DNA from: DATCJY01 sp036562565
Lineage (GTDB): Bacteria > Bacteroidota > Bacteroidia > Flavobacteriales_D > Sanyastnellaceae
Direction: 5' to 3'
Assembly (NCBI GenBank): GCA_036562565.1
Contig: DATCJY010000006.1
Coordinates: 1 to 22,706 of the forward strand
Length of the DNA stretch: 22,706 bases
Shown: in pieces, positions 1 through 6,433 of the stretch
Layout: every line of letters begins with the position of its first letter
How positions within the stretch are numbered: the first letter of the stretch is position 1
Notes under the pieces: generated by a model
The model's input: the letters and a program-made list of their open reading frames with translations, nothing else
Databases searched by the model: none
Told to the model about the DNA's origin: nothing
Translations under genes and position numbers: made by a program

Positions 1-379
1 CATAGGTTTGCTGTAATCTCCCATTGATGTCCAATCTCAACAAGCGGCCGGGTTCACTGCTCAAAGCAATGAAAACGGAATCTCTGCTGACGAAGTGAAA
101 AGCGTAATCAGTGGATTCAGGAAGTTCAATTTCGTGAAAAAGCTCAGTGTTGTTGAGATCGTAAAACAAGAGTCGGTTGGATATGGTTCCGACAATCATT
201 GTTTCACGCCCATCCACTATGGTATATTGTGATTTGTCATGAGTGAGAAACGGCAGGTCGTTGTCGTTATAAGCCAAGCGCACCGACTTCGCCAAGGTGA
301 AATCATAGTTGGTATCATGCTGTGCGATGAGGAATAAAGTAGGCAAGAGAAGAATGCCGAGTAGTAAGTTCTTTTTCAT
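1..379 (-). CDS. Exported protein, possibly beta-propeller (N-terminal part only)
   Basis: This is the first 126 codons of a minus-strand gene that runs off the left edge. I translated it by hand from the ATG at 379. It begins MKKNLLLGILLLPTLFLIAQ, a clear Sec signal peptide (lysines, a leucine-rich core, an AQ cleavage-like end) with no lipobox cysteine. The mature part has short hydrophobic beta-like segments such as QYTIVDGRETMIVGTISNRL, LLFYDLN and LLRLDINGRL, which look like propeller blades. A resemblance to Bacteroidota six-bladed propeller proteins of the DUF4221 kind is possible but unproven. It lies 62 bp downstream of the asparaginase on the same strand and may be co-transcribed with it. 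An 8-bp inverted repeat ends on its start codon. The function is unknown, and most of the protein is outside the window. Confidence 0.75.
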   Translation of the reverse strand, partial: MKKNLLLGILLLPTLFLIAQHDTNYDFTLAKSVRLAYNDNDLPFLTHDKSQYTIVDGRETMIVGTISNRLLFYDLNNTELFHEIELPESTDYAFHFVSRDSVFIALSSEPGRLLRLDINGRLQQTY

Positions 380-420
380 CTCGTTAGTTGGTTAAATAGG
401 TATGTGAACAAATAACGAGA
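379..420. repeat. Inverted repeat overlapping the start codon of the left-edge gene
   Basis: TCTCGTTA (379-386) and TAACGAGA (413-420) are perfect 8-bp complements separated by 26 bp. In the minus-strand mRNA the 3' arm ends in the A of the start codon, so a folded leader would hide the initiation site. Between the arms, the mRNA-sense strand carries TTTAACCAACTAA just before the start, a leader type often seen before exported-protein genes in Bacteroidota. It could equally be an operator. No promoter is convincing here. Confidence 0.4.
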
Positions 421-441
421 ACGAAGATAGTTTAATGTAAC

Positions 442-1371
442 TTACTCATCCCCATAAATTCTCACCTGAGCAGCACCATCGTTTGTTCTCCAGCCGCGGT
501 ACATTCCTTCAGAGTTGAAAGGCAGGCAGACGTTGCCCAGAGCATCCACAGCTATGAGTCCCCCTTCACCGCCCAACTTGACAAGCTTATCATTGACAAC
601 GGTGCGACAAGCCTCTTCAAGCGAAAGGCCTTTGTATTCCATGAGGCATGAAACATCATACGCCACTACAGCACGAATGAAGAACTCACCATGACCGGTG
701 CACGATATCGCGCATGTTTTGTTGTTGGCATATGTGCCTGCGCCAATGATGGGTGAATCTCCCGCACGACCGAATTTCTTGTTGGTCATACCTCCTGTGG
801 AAGTAGCCGCAGCGAGGTTGCCGTGCACATCCAACGCAACAGCGCCCACGGTTCCAAACTTTTTGCCTTCGCTGTGGTCGAGTTGAACACGGTCTTCTTT
901 GAGCGCCTCTTGCCATTGTGTATGGCGAAAATCATCGTGGAAGTATTCGTCCGGCTGAAAAGTGACACCGGCAGTGCGTGCAAACGCTTCAGCACCTGCA
1001 CCGCACAACATGACGTGTTCGGTTTTTTCCATGACCAAACGAGCAAGTGCAATTGGGTTTTGCACACCCCGCACACCGGCCACCGCACCTGCTTCCAGTG
1101 TATCACCGCGCATGATGGAGGCATCCATTTCATGTGTGCCATCGTGGGTGAATACGCTACCTTTTCCTGCATTGAAAAGCGGATTGTTCTCGAGTGCTAT
1201 GACAGCCGCTTCCACAGCGTCCAAGCTTGATGCTCCTTTTTCCAAGAGCTTATAACCCGCATCCAGTGCGGCTTTCAGACCCGCTGTGTAACGCTCTTCT
1301 TTTTCTTTTGTCATCAGTGAGCGGAGAATGGTGCCCGCTCCACCATGTATGGCTATGGAAAATTTACTCAT
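442..1371 (-). CDS. Isoaspartyl peptidase / L-asparaginase (Ntn-hydrolase, family T2)
   Basis: This enzyme hydrolyses beta-aspartyl dipeptides and L-asparagine. Family members self-cleave to expose an N-terminal threonine nucleophile. The start is the ATG at 1371, giving 309 residues that open MSKFSIAIHGGAG, the family's N-terminal glycine-rich signature. An in-frame TTG at 1398 is less likely because it only adds nine unconserved residues. The cleavage site and nucleophile lie in GTVGAVALD (Thr174), followed by ATSTGGMTNK (the second conserved threonine), GDSPIIGAGTYA and CTGHGE, all hallmark segments of the EcAIII/IaaA type. Length is normal for the family. There is no signal peptide, so it is probably cytoplasmic. 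It is divergent from pheT, with a likely promoter ending near 1410, and may share a transcript with the exported-protein gene 62 bp downstream. Identification is secure; the preferred substrate is not readable from sequence. Confidence 0.93.
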   Translation of the reverse strand: MSKFSIAIHGGAGTILRSLMTKEKEERYTAGLKAALDAGYKLLEKGASSLDAVEAAVIALENNPLFNAGKGSVFTHDGTHEMDASIMRGDTLEAGAVAGVRGVQNPIALARLVMEKTEHVMLCGAGAEAFARTAGVTFQPDEYFHDDFRHTQWQEALKEDRVQLDHSEGKKFGTVGAVALDVHGNLAAATSTGGMTNKKFGRAGDSPIIGAGTYANNKTCAISCTGHGEFFIRAVVAYDVSCLMEYKGLSLEEACRTVVNDKLVKLGGEGGLIAVDALGNVCLPFNSEGMYRGWRTNDGAAQVRIYGDE

Positions 1372-1415
1372 GTCGTAGTTGTCAATGCTTAACGGCAACG
1401 TGCATTAAGGTGGTG

Positions 1416-1423
1416 CAAAGTAA
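1416..1423 (-). promoter_or_regulatory. Putative -7 promoter element of the asparaginase gene
   Basis: The minus strand reads TTACTTTGCACC, with TTACTTTG matching Bacteroidota TAnnTTTG at all but one position. It sits 45 bp before the ATG at 1371. No good -33 TTTG is visible at the usual spacing. The same CTTTGCACC-like string precedes pheT and lipB in this window, which supports its being a real element. Confidence 0.45.
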
Positions 1424-1480
1424 GGAAAGCTTCTTTGCGTACTCTGCGAAAGAACTCTGCGAGCATTGCGTTCCAATCAC

Positions 1481-1488
1481 TTTCTTTG
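1481..1488 (+). promoter_or_regulatory. Putative -7 promoter element of pheT
   Basis: TTTCTTTG followed by CACC lies 28 bp before the pheT ATG, predicting a leader of roughly 20 nt. It matches TAnnTTTG except for the second base. Just upstream, the 9-mer ACTCTGCGA occurs twice 13 bp apart (1441-1449 and 1454-1462). A standard -33 TTTG at the right distance is not evident. Confidence 0.4.
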
Positions 1489-1516
1489 CACCCCGTTTTT
1501 TTAAATCAGAACAGAC

Positions 1517-3958
1517 ATGACGATCAGCTATAACTGGCTCAAGGATTATATCAAGACGTCTTTATCCGTAGAAGAAATTGCTGCGGTTCTCACGGCTACC
1601 GGCCTGGAGGTGGAAGCCGTAGAAAAAATCGAAGCGATTCCGGGTGGACTCAAAGGTGTCGTAGTGGGTGAAGTGTTGGTGTGTGAGAAACACCCTGATG
1701 CTGATCGCTTGCGCATTACCAAAGTGAACCTCGGAACAGGTGAACCTGTGCAGATTGTTTGCGGTGCGCCCAATGTTGCTGCAGGCCAAAAAGTGCTGGT
1801 GGCTACAATTGGTGCCAAGCTTTATCCTATTGAAGGGGAGCCGTTCACGATTAAAAAAGGAAAGATCCGCGGCCAAGAATCACTCGGAATGATTTGCGCT
1901 GAAGATGAACTTGGACTTGGAAAAAGCCATGACGGCATCATGGTTTTGGATGCTGCAGCAGTGCCCGGAACAGAAGCTGCGAAATATCTCAACATCGAAG
2001 AAGACTATACACTTGAAATAGGACTTACACCCAACCGTACCGATGCGATTTCGCACTATGGTGTTGCGCGCGATTTGTATGCGGCCTTGCGCAACATGAA
2101 AGGAGTGACGGATGTTTCGCTTGTAAAACCTTCCGTAGATAATTTTAAAGAAGGCACCCAAAGTGCAACAATTCAAGTTACGGTGAAAAACACAGAAGCT
2201 TGTCCGCGTTATTCAAGCATCGAGATTAAGAACGTAAAAGTGGAAGCCTCTCCCAAGTGGCTTCAGGAGCGACTTGCGGCAATTGGCTTGCGCCCGATTA
2301 ATAATGTAGTGGACATCACCAATTACGTTCAACATGAACTCGGTCAACCTTTGCATGCATTTGATGCAGCGCAAATTGCGGGCAACAAAGTGGTTGTTCG
2401 TCTAGCAAACGAAGGCGAGAAAATGGTGACACTGGATGAAGTAGAGCGCACGCTTTCCGCTAATGACCTGGTGATTTGTGATAGCGAAAAACCGATGTGC
2501 ATTGCCGGGGTATTTGGTGGAATCAACAGCGGTGTGACAGAAAAGACCACCACCGTTTTCTTGGAGAGCGCTTATTTCAATCCGGTGTTTGTACGCAAAA
2601 CCGCTCGCAGACACGGCCTCAATACCGATGCAAGTTTTCGCTTTGAGCGCGGTTGTGACCCTAGCATGACCATCATGGCTTTGAAACGCGCATCACAGCT
2701 TATGGTGGAAGTGGCTGGAGGCGAAGTGGTTACAGCTATCAATGACATCTGCCCATCCGAGATAAAGCCACAACACATCAGCTTCCGTTGGGAAAAGGCA
2801 TTTACACTCATCGGTAAACAACTGGAGAAGGATGTGGTGAAAAACATTCTTCGCGATTTGGAAGTTGAAATTCTTTCTGAAACAGAGGAAGCGCTTGAGT
2901 TGTCCATTCCGCTATACAGAACAGATGTAACGCGCGAAGCGGATGTGGTTGAAGAAGTATTGCGCATCTATGGTTATGACAATATTGAGTCACCCAGCGC
3001 TATGCGCATCTCATTGCAAGCTGCTCAGAAGCCCGATGTAGAAGCGATTCAGAACAAAGTGTCTGATTTTCTTACATCTAACGGCTTTTCAGAAATGATG
3101 AGCATGAGCTTGACAAAGAGCAAATACCTGGAGTTGCCTCAGGATGCAGGTGAAGGAAAAGATACTGTGGTTGAATTGCTCAATCCGCTCAGCAATGATT
3201 TGGCCATCATGCGTCAAAACCTGCTCTACAGCGGTCTTGAGGCGATTGCCTACAACCGAAATCATCGCAATCCGGATTTGCGTCTTTATGAGTTTGGGAA
3301 AGTCTATCATAAATACAACGACAAATACCACGAAGAAAAACGCCTTGCCTTGTTCCTTTCAGGTCGTAGGCATGTGGAGTCATGGAACAATTCAAACGAT
3401 GACGTTTCCTTCATGGATTTGAAGGGTGCATTTGAGAACATCTTGAAAGCATTGCGCATTGCAGGAGCGAAGTACCAAGCATATGACGGTGCTGCATTTG
3501 ATGATGCACTGGAGTGTACAGTGGGTAAAAACGTTCTTGCGCGTTTGGGTTGTGTTAGTGGTGCGTTGCTCAAGGCATTCGATATTAAGCAAGCGATTTG
3601 GTATGCAGAAATTTATTGGGAAAACATTCTCAAAATGATTCCAAAAGCGGACGTGAAATACCGCGAGCCGGAGAAATTCCCATCGGTGCGCAGAGACCTT
3701 TCTTTATTGCTTGATAAGCATGTGAAGTATGCCGACATTGAACGCGTGGCAATTGAATCAGAGAAGAAGCTGTTGCGCAGTGTGAACTTGTTTGATGTGT
3801 ATGAAGGCAAAAATCTTGAGGCCGGCAAGAAGTCTTACGCTGTGAGTTTCGTATTGCAAGACAGTTCCAAGACCATGACCGATGAACAATCGGAGCAGGC
3901 GATGATGCGCATTCAAAAGGCATTGGAGGAAAAACTCGGTGCTACACTCAGAGCATAA
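1517..3958 (+). CDS. pheT: Phenylalanine--tRNA ligase beta subunit
   Basis: This is the beta subunit of the heterotetrameric class II phenylalanyl-tRNA synthetase, which binds tRNA(Phe), edits Tyr-tRNA(Phe) and supports the catalytic alpha subunit (PheS). The 813 residues cover the full domain order. Residues 1-40 (MTISYNWLKDY) form the N-terminal domain. Residues about 40-155 are the EMAP/OB tRNA-binding domain (CEKHPDADRLR, VCGAPNV, IRGQESLGMICAEDELGL). GLTPNRTDAISHYGVARDL lies at 169-187. The B3/B4 editing region spans about 210-390 (PINNVVDITNYV, QPLHAFD, FRFERGCDP). B5 spans about 400-475 and ends READVVEEVLRIYGYDNI. The core catalytic-like domain follows, and residues 715-813 are the ferredoxin-like anticodon-binding domain (FPSVRRDLSLLL). 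The gene stands alone: pheS is not adjacent. It has its own promoter-like element and a strong terminator immediately downstream. Nothing is missing. Confidence 0.98.
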   Translation: MTISYNWLKDYIKTSLSVEEIAAVLTATGLEVEAVEKIEAIPGGLKGVVVGEVLVCEKHPDADRLRITKVNLGTGEPVQIVCGAPNVAAGQKVLVATIGAKLYPIEGEPFTIKKGKIRGQESLGMICAEDELGLGKSHDGIMVLDAAAVPGTEAAKYLNIEEDYTLEIGLTPNRTDAISHYGVARDLYAALRNMKGVTDVSLVKPSVDNFKEGTQSATIQVTVKNTEACPRYSSIEIKNVKVEASPKWLQERLAAIGLRPINNVVDITNYVQHELGQPLHAFDAAQIAGNKVVVRLANEGEKMVTLDEVERTLSANDLVICDSEKPMCIAGVFGGINSGVTEKTTTVFLESAYFNPVFVRKTARRHGLNTDASFRFERGCDPSMTIMALKRASQLMVEVAGGEVVTAINDICPSEIKPQHISFRWEKAFTLIGKQLEKDVVKNILRDLEVEILSETEEALELSIPLYRTDVTREADVVEEVLRIYGYDNIESPSAMRISLQAAQKPDVEAIQNKVSDFLTSNGFSEMMSMSLTKSKYLELPQDAGEGKDTVVELLNPLSNDLAIMRQNLLYSGLEAIAYNRNHRNPDLRLYEFGKVYHKYNDKYHEEKRLALFLSGRRHVESWNNSNDDVSFMDLKGAFENILKALRIAGAKYQAYDGAAFDDALECTVGKNVLARLGCVSGALLKAFDIKQAIWYAEIYWENILKMIPKADVKYREPEKFPSVRRDLSLLLDKHVKYADIERVAIESEKKLLRSVNLFDVYEGKNLEAGKKSYAVSFVLQDSSKTMTDEQSEQAMMRIQKALEEKLGATLRA

Positions 3959-3987
3959 TCAGATACACTTTTTATAATAATTCGCAA

Positions 3988-4017
3988 AGCACATCTCAAA
4001 GGAGGTGTGCTTTTTTA
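3988..4017 (+). terminator. Intrinsic terminator of pheT
   Basis: A 10-bp stem with a single G-U pair (AGCACATCTC / GGAGGTGTGCT, AAAG loop) is followed by six Ts. It starts 29 bp after the pheT stop codon, so pheT transcription ends before the rest of the intergenic region. Confidence 0.9.
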
Positions 4018-4036
4018 TTTCTGTGATTTTTGCTCG

Positions 4037-4052
4037 TGTTGGTTAACCAACA
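4037..4052. repeat. 16-bp perfect palindrome
   Basis: TGTTGGTTAACCAACA is identical to its own reverse complement. It lies just beyond the pheT terminator in DNA with no gene. It could be a binding site for a dimeric protein, but there is no adjacent start codon to suggest which gene it would control. Confidence 0.6.
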
Positions 4053-4098
4053 ACCATGATTTATAGAAATATCACGCATTTCAATGGGGCTTTCTTGA

Positions 4099-4195
4099 AA
4101 TTCTACTAAAACGAGAATTCGATAAAATCGATGAAATTTTCTATCAAATCAATTTAGAATAAGTCGATAGAAAAATGATTGTCGAAAAAATCATT
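4099..4195. repeat. Run of four consecutive AT-rich inverted repeats
   Basis: Four inverted repeats sit almost end to end: AATTCT (4099-4104) with AGAATT (4114-4119); TCGAT (4119-4123) with ATCGA (4127-4131); TTTTCTATC (4137-4145) with GATAGAAAA (4166-4174); AATGATT (4174-4180) with AATCATT (4189-4195). TCGA recurs at 4119, 4128, 4164, 4182 and 4195. No T-tract follows any of them, so they are not classical terminators. They may be part of an RNA or a protein-binding region. Confidence 0.5.
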
Positions 4196-4353
4196 CGATT
4201 TGTAGGAAGAAAAAATATTTTGGTAGATAGACAGTTTGTCGTGAAAATTGAAATTCAACGGGATATTAAACCGCCCGCTAATCCTTGTAATTCAAGTCTT
4301 ATGCGTGCATTGTTATTATAATTCTTTCACATTCGGATGGGTGAAAATTGGTG

Positions 4354-4361
4354 TACTTTTG
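4354..4361 (+). promoter_or_regulatory. Putative -7 promoter element of the candidate small RNA
   Basis: TACTTTTG is an exact match to the Bacteroidota -7 consensus TAnnTTTG. It is followed by structured, gene-free DNA and a strong terminator about 290 bp downstream. The -33 TTTG is not clear. Confidence 0.4.
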
Positions 4362-4366
4362 TCTCG

Positions 4367-4680
4367 CAATTTTCGGGAAGGTTATTTCGAAGGGTTGATG
4401 GGAAAAACGTCAGCAAGTAGAAAGAAAAATTCTCACTCGTTCATTGATTTAGCAACAAGGTGAAATTTGCAATCGTAAAAGCACGGTCGCAAATGAATCG
4501 AGTTACTAAATAGTTGTAAAACGACAATGAGCAAGTTAAAAGAGAGTTGTAAAGCATAGACAACAAGCAATTCATATATAGTAGAATCGGCTTAAAGATG
4601 TCTTGCGATGTTCTTTCGCAAGATTTAGTTTGGTTAAAGGTTTAGGCAATGAGCCCCGCAATGGCGGGGCTTGTTGTTTT
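4367..4680 (+). ncRNA. Candidate structured small RNA, about 310 nt
   Basis: The interval is bounded by a perfect TAnnTTTG box and a 13-bp-stem terminator and contains no credible reading frame. Visible secondary structure: an 11-bp stem with one bulged T (ACTCGTTCATT at 4435-4445 with 4492-4503) enclosing smaller pairings; two related short hairpins, each opening AGTTGTAAA (from 4512 and 4546) and closing with ACAA or ACAAC; a 7-bp hairpin TCTTGCG (4601-4607) / CGCAAGA (4617-4623). The segment 4624-4646, before the terminator, looks unpaired and carries the 20-mer shared with 8577-8596. It matches no RNA family I know: there is no RNase P core, no tmRNA ends and no SRP loop. It could alternatively be a long leader of lipB that terminates early, but lipB seems to have its own promoter after the terminator. 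The 5' end is an estimate. Confidence 0.42.
4631..4650 (+). repeat. 20-mer repeat, copy A (in the candidate small RNA)
   Basis: TGGTTAAAGGTTTAGGCAAT matches 8577-8596 at 19 of 20 positions (T versus C at position 13). It sits between the last hairpin and the terminator stem and shares its final CAAT with the stem's left arm. Read on the other strand it resembles a Bacteroidota mRNA leader (CCTTTAACCAAAC). Confidence 0.8.
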
Positions 4681-4682
4681 TA
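4647..4682 (+). terminator. Strong intrinsic terminator of the candidate small RNA
   Basis: A 13-bp stem with two G-U pairs (CAATGAGCCCCGC 4647-4659, GCGGGGCTTGTTG 4664-4676) and an AATG loop is followed by TTTTTAT. There is no protein gene between pheT's own terminator and this one, so it must end some other transcript. Confidence 0.88.
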
Positions 4683-4735
4683 TACATTTCGTTTTTGCCT
4701 GTTTATTCCGACAACCAACCGCGCAGAATAAGCTG

Positions 4736-4743
4736 CATCTTTG
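4736..4743 (+). promoter_or_regulatory. Putative -7 promoter element of lipB
   Basis: CATCTTTG followed by CACC fits TAnnTTTG at all but the first base and ends 16 bp before the lipB ATG, giving a very short leader. It lies after the preceding terminator, so lipB is probably transcribed on its own. No clear -33 TTTG is seen. Confidence 0.4.
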
Positions 4744-4759
4744 CACCACGTAATTGGTC

Positions 4760-5479
4760 ATGAATAAAGAAGTCATATTCAAAGATCTCGGCAGAATGGA
4801 CTACAAAGAATGCTGGGACCTTCAAGAAAAAATATTTGCTCAAACTGTTCAGCAGAAAGTGGACAACCGCAATCGTCCGGCTGATGAGCAAGTGCCTACA
4901 ACCAATCACCTCTTTTTTGTGGAACATCCGCACGTTTATACCCTTGGCAAAAGCGGGGACTTATCGCATTTGCTTTTGGATGAAGAAGCATTGAAAGCTG
5001 TGGATGCAAAGTATTACGCAATCAATCGCGGTGGTGATATCACGTATCATGGTCCGGGGCAGATTGTAGGCTATCCGATTCTTGACTTGGATAACTTCTT
5101 TACAGACATCCACAAATACCTGCGCTATCTGGAGGAGGCCATCATATTGACCTTAAAAGAATACGGTATTGAAGCAGGAAGAATAGACGGCCTCACCGGT
5201 GTATGGCTCGATGGTGACCATCCTGCTCGTGCGCGCAAGATTGCTGCCATGGGTGTGAAGTGCAGCCGTTGGGTGACCATGCACGGTTTCGCGTTCAATG
5301 TCAATGCCGACCTCAAATATTTCTCCAACATCATTCCTTGCGGAATCACCGATAAAGCCGTTACATCTATGCACCTAGAGCTTGGAAGAGCGCTCGATAT
5401 GGATGAGGTAAAAGGAATTTTGCGCTCCAAACTTGCGGAACTGTTTGAGATGAAATTGGTGGAAGGTGTGGAGGTATAA
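4760..5479 (+). CDS. lipB: Lipoyl(octanoyl) transferase LipB
   Basis: LipB moves the octanoyl group from octanoyl-ACP to the lipoyl domains of 2-oxoacid dehydrogenases and the glycine cleavage H protein, the first step of lipoate synthesis in the cytoplasm. The ATG at 4760 gives 239 residues; a TTG two codons upstream is in frame but unnecessary. Family signatures are complete: NHLFFVEHPHVYTLGKSGD (49-67), INRGGDITYHGPGQIVGYPI (88-107), RARKIAAMGVKCSRWVTMHG (157-176, containing the catalytic lysine Lys160), FNVNADLKYFSNIIPCGI (179-196), with the acyl-carrying cysteine Cys194 in PCG. Length is in the usual range, slightly long because of an insert near residues 34-48. LipA is not adjacent. A 100-bp gap with a hairpin separates it from the next gene. 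Confidence 0.97.
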   Translation: MNKEVIFKDLGRMDYKECWDLQEKIFAQTVQQKVDNRNRPADEQVPTTNHLFFVEHPHVYTLGKSGDLSHLLLDEEALKAVDAKYYAINRGGDITYHGPGQIVGYPILDLDNFFTDIHKYLRYLEEAIILTLKEYGIEAGRIDGLTGVWLDGDHPARARKIAAMGVKCSRWVTMHGFAFNVNADLKYFSNIIPCGITDKAVTSMHLELGRALDMDEVKGILRSKLAELFEMKLVEGVEV

Positions 5480-5508
5480 AGTGGATTGTCCCCTTGCTTC
5501 ATCCACTT
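5479..5508 (+). other. Hairpin just after lipB
   Basis: AAGTGGAT (5479-5486) and ATCCACTT (5501-5508) form a perfect 8-bp stem with a 14-nt loop, beginning at the last base of the lipB stop codon. No T-tract follows, so it is not a convincing intrinsic terminator. It may stabilise the lipB 3' end. Confidence 0.45.
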
Positions 5509-5520
5509 ACTTGGATAGGT

Positions 5521-5556
5521 TTTGAGTTTCAAGCTACATGTGATTTGATTACTTTG
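5521..5556 (+). promoter_or_regulatory. Putative promoter of the barrel/HhH gene pair
   Basis: TTTG (5521-5524) and TTACTTTG (5549-5556, followed by CA) resemble the Bacteroidota -33 and -7 elements with a 24-bp gap, one base longer than the usual range. The -7 string TTACTTTGCA is the same as the one before the asparaginase gene. The predicted start near 5562 leaves a leader of under 20 nt to the TTG at 5579. Confidence 0.45.
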
Positions 5557-5578
5557 CAAGCCATTAATACGGCTGCGT

Positions 5579-6433
5579 TTGGTAACACTCTACACTTATC
5601 GCCCCTTCCAAATCTCTTCTGTGTTGCGCATCTTGGTGTGTGCGGCACTGACCGGAATATTCTCTTATGCAAATGCACAAAATGATGCGGGAGCTAACGT
5701 AGCGGCCATGGCCGGTACCGGGCTCGGCATTCAGGATGTATGGAGCGGCTTTCACAATCAAGCCGGACTTGCACATCTTGAATCCTTTTCTGCAGGCGTG
5801 TTTGCAGAGAATCGGTTTGCAATGAAAGAGCTTGGAGACAAAGGCGTAACCATTGGTTTGCCCGTTCGCAATGGTGCTTTTGGAATCAACTATCGCTCCT
5901 TTGGTTACAGCGCTTTTTCCAACTCGAAAGCCGGTCTTGCCTATGCCATGAAACTTACCGATAAGTTTTCGTTAGGTGTTCAATTGAATTATCACGCCAT
6001 TCGCATTGGTGAGAATTATGGCAAAGCACAAACGTTTAGTATAGAAGGCGGCTTCCTATATCAGATGAGTGAGCAGCTCAGTGTTGCCGGTCATATTTAT
6101 AATCCGACAAGAGCAAAACTGGCGGAGTTCAATGATGAGCGCATACCATCGCTGTTCCGCTTTGGTCTTGGTTATAAATTCTCTGATAAAGTGCGCATGA
6201 ATGGTGAGGTGCGCAAAGCTTCTGATGCAAAAGCCAATCTTCGTGTAGGCCTTGAGTACTGGGTGATAGAGCCATTGGCTATTCGTGCGGGATTTGGTAC
6301 GGACCCTGCTCGTTATACGTTCGGTTTCGGTTATCGTCTCAAGGACTTTCAACTGGATGTTGCTGCGGGATATCACTTATTGCTAGGATTTACCCCGCAG
6401 TTGTCATTGACTTATTCCATGAATAACAAGTGA
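5579..6433 (+). CDS. FadL/PorV-like outer-membrane beta-barrel protein
   Basis: A predicted outer-membrane barrel of about 284 residues. The frame has no ATG before residue 44, so translation begins at a non-ATG codon: TTG at 5579 (used here) or GTG at 5621, which would give a compact signal peptide MLRILVCAALTGIFSYANAQ. After cleavage, an opening AAMAGTGLGIQDVWSGFHNQAGLA (split here around IQD) resembles the N-terminal plug motif of FadL/PorV-type proteins, where NPAGLA is common. The remainder alternates short amphipathic strands: FGINYRSFGYSAF, FSLGVQLNYHAI, RFGLGYKF, LRVGLEYWV, YTFGFGYRL, LDVAAGYHLLLGF and a last strand PQLSLTYSM. It overlaps the next gene by 4 bp (GTGA), so the two are translationally coupled and probably act together. 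The substrate is unknown. It could be a type IX secretion accessory barrel, but the resemblance is too general to name it. Confidence 0.75.
   Translation: MVTLYTYRPFQISSVLRILVCAALTGIFSYANAQNDAGANVAAMAGTGLGIQDVWSGFHNQAGLAHLESFSAGVFAENRFAMKELGDKGVTIGLPVRNGAFGINYRSFGYSAFSNSKAGLAYAMKLTDKFSLGVQLNYHAIRIGENYGKAQTFSIEGGFLYQMSEQLSVAGHIYNPTRAKLAEFNDERIPSLFRFGLGYKFSDKVRMNGEVRKASDAKANLRVGLEYWVIEPLAIRAGFGTDPARYTFGFGYRLKDFQLDVAAGYHLLLGFTPQLSLTYSMNNK

Larger units (their letters stand above)
3959..4759. other. Long gene-free interval between pheT and lipB
   Basis: No credible protein gene is present here. The only sizeable open frame (4248-4463, GTG start) has no family look and overlaps hairpins. From left to right the interval contains the pheT terminator, a 16-bp palindrome, four AT-rich inverted repeats at 4099-4195, an AT-rich stretch with nothing recognisable (about 4200-4350), a TAnnTTTG box, a candidate structured RNA with terminator, and the lipB promoter-like site. 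I looked for tRNA, tmRNA and RNase P RNA signatures and saw none. Confidence 0.8.

Noticed and set aside
823..1230. 135-codon plus-strand open frame opposite the asparaginase gene
   Set aside because: It lies wholly antisense to a well-conserved enzyme. The translation is rich in Cys, His and Phe with no domain, typical of a shadow frame.
4037..4052. Chromosome dimer resolution (dif) site or replication origin box
   Set aside because: The palindrome does not have the two unequal half-sites of a dif site, and no DnaA boxes (TTATCCACA-like) were seen nearby.
4248..4463. 71-codon open frame in the pheT-lipB interval
   Set aside because: It begins with GTG, shows no recognisable domain, and runs across the promoter-like box and stems of the candidate RNA. 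Its composition does not resemble neighbouring proteins.
4367..4680. RNase P RNA, tmRNA or SRP RNA
   Set aside because: The conserved RNase P core (GAAAGTCCGGGC-like), tmRNA 5'/3' ends with CCA and tag frame, and the SRP Alu/S-domain loops are all absent.
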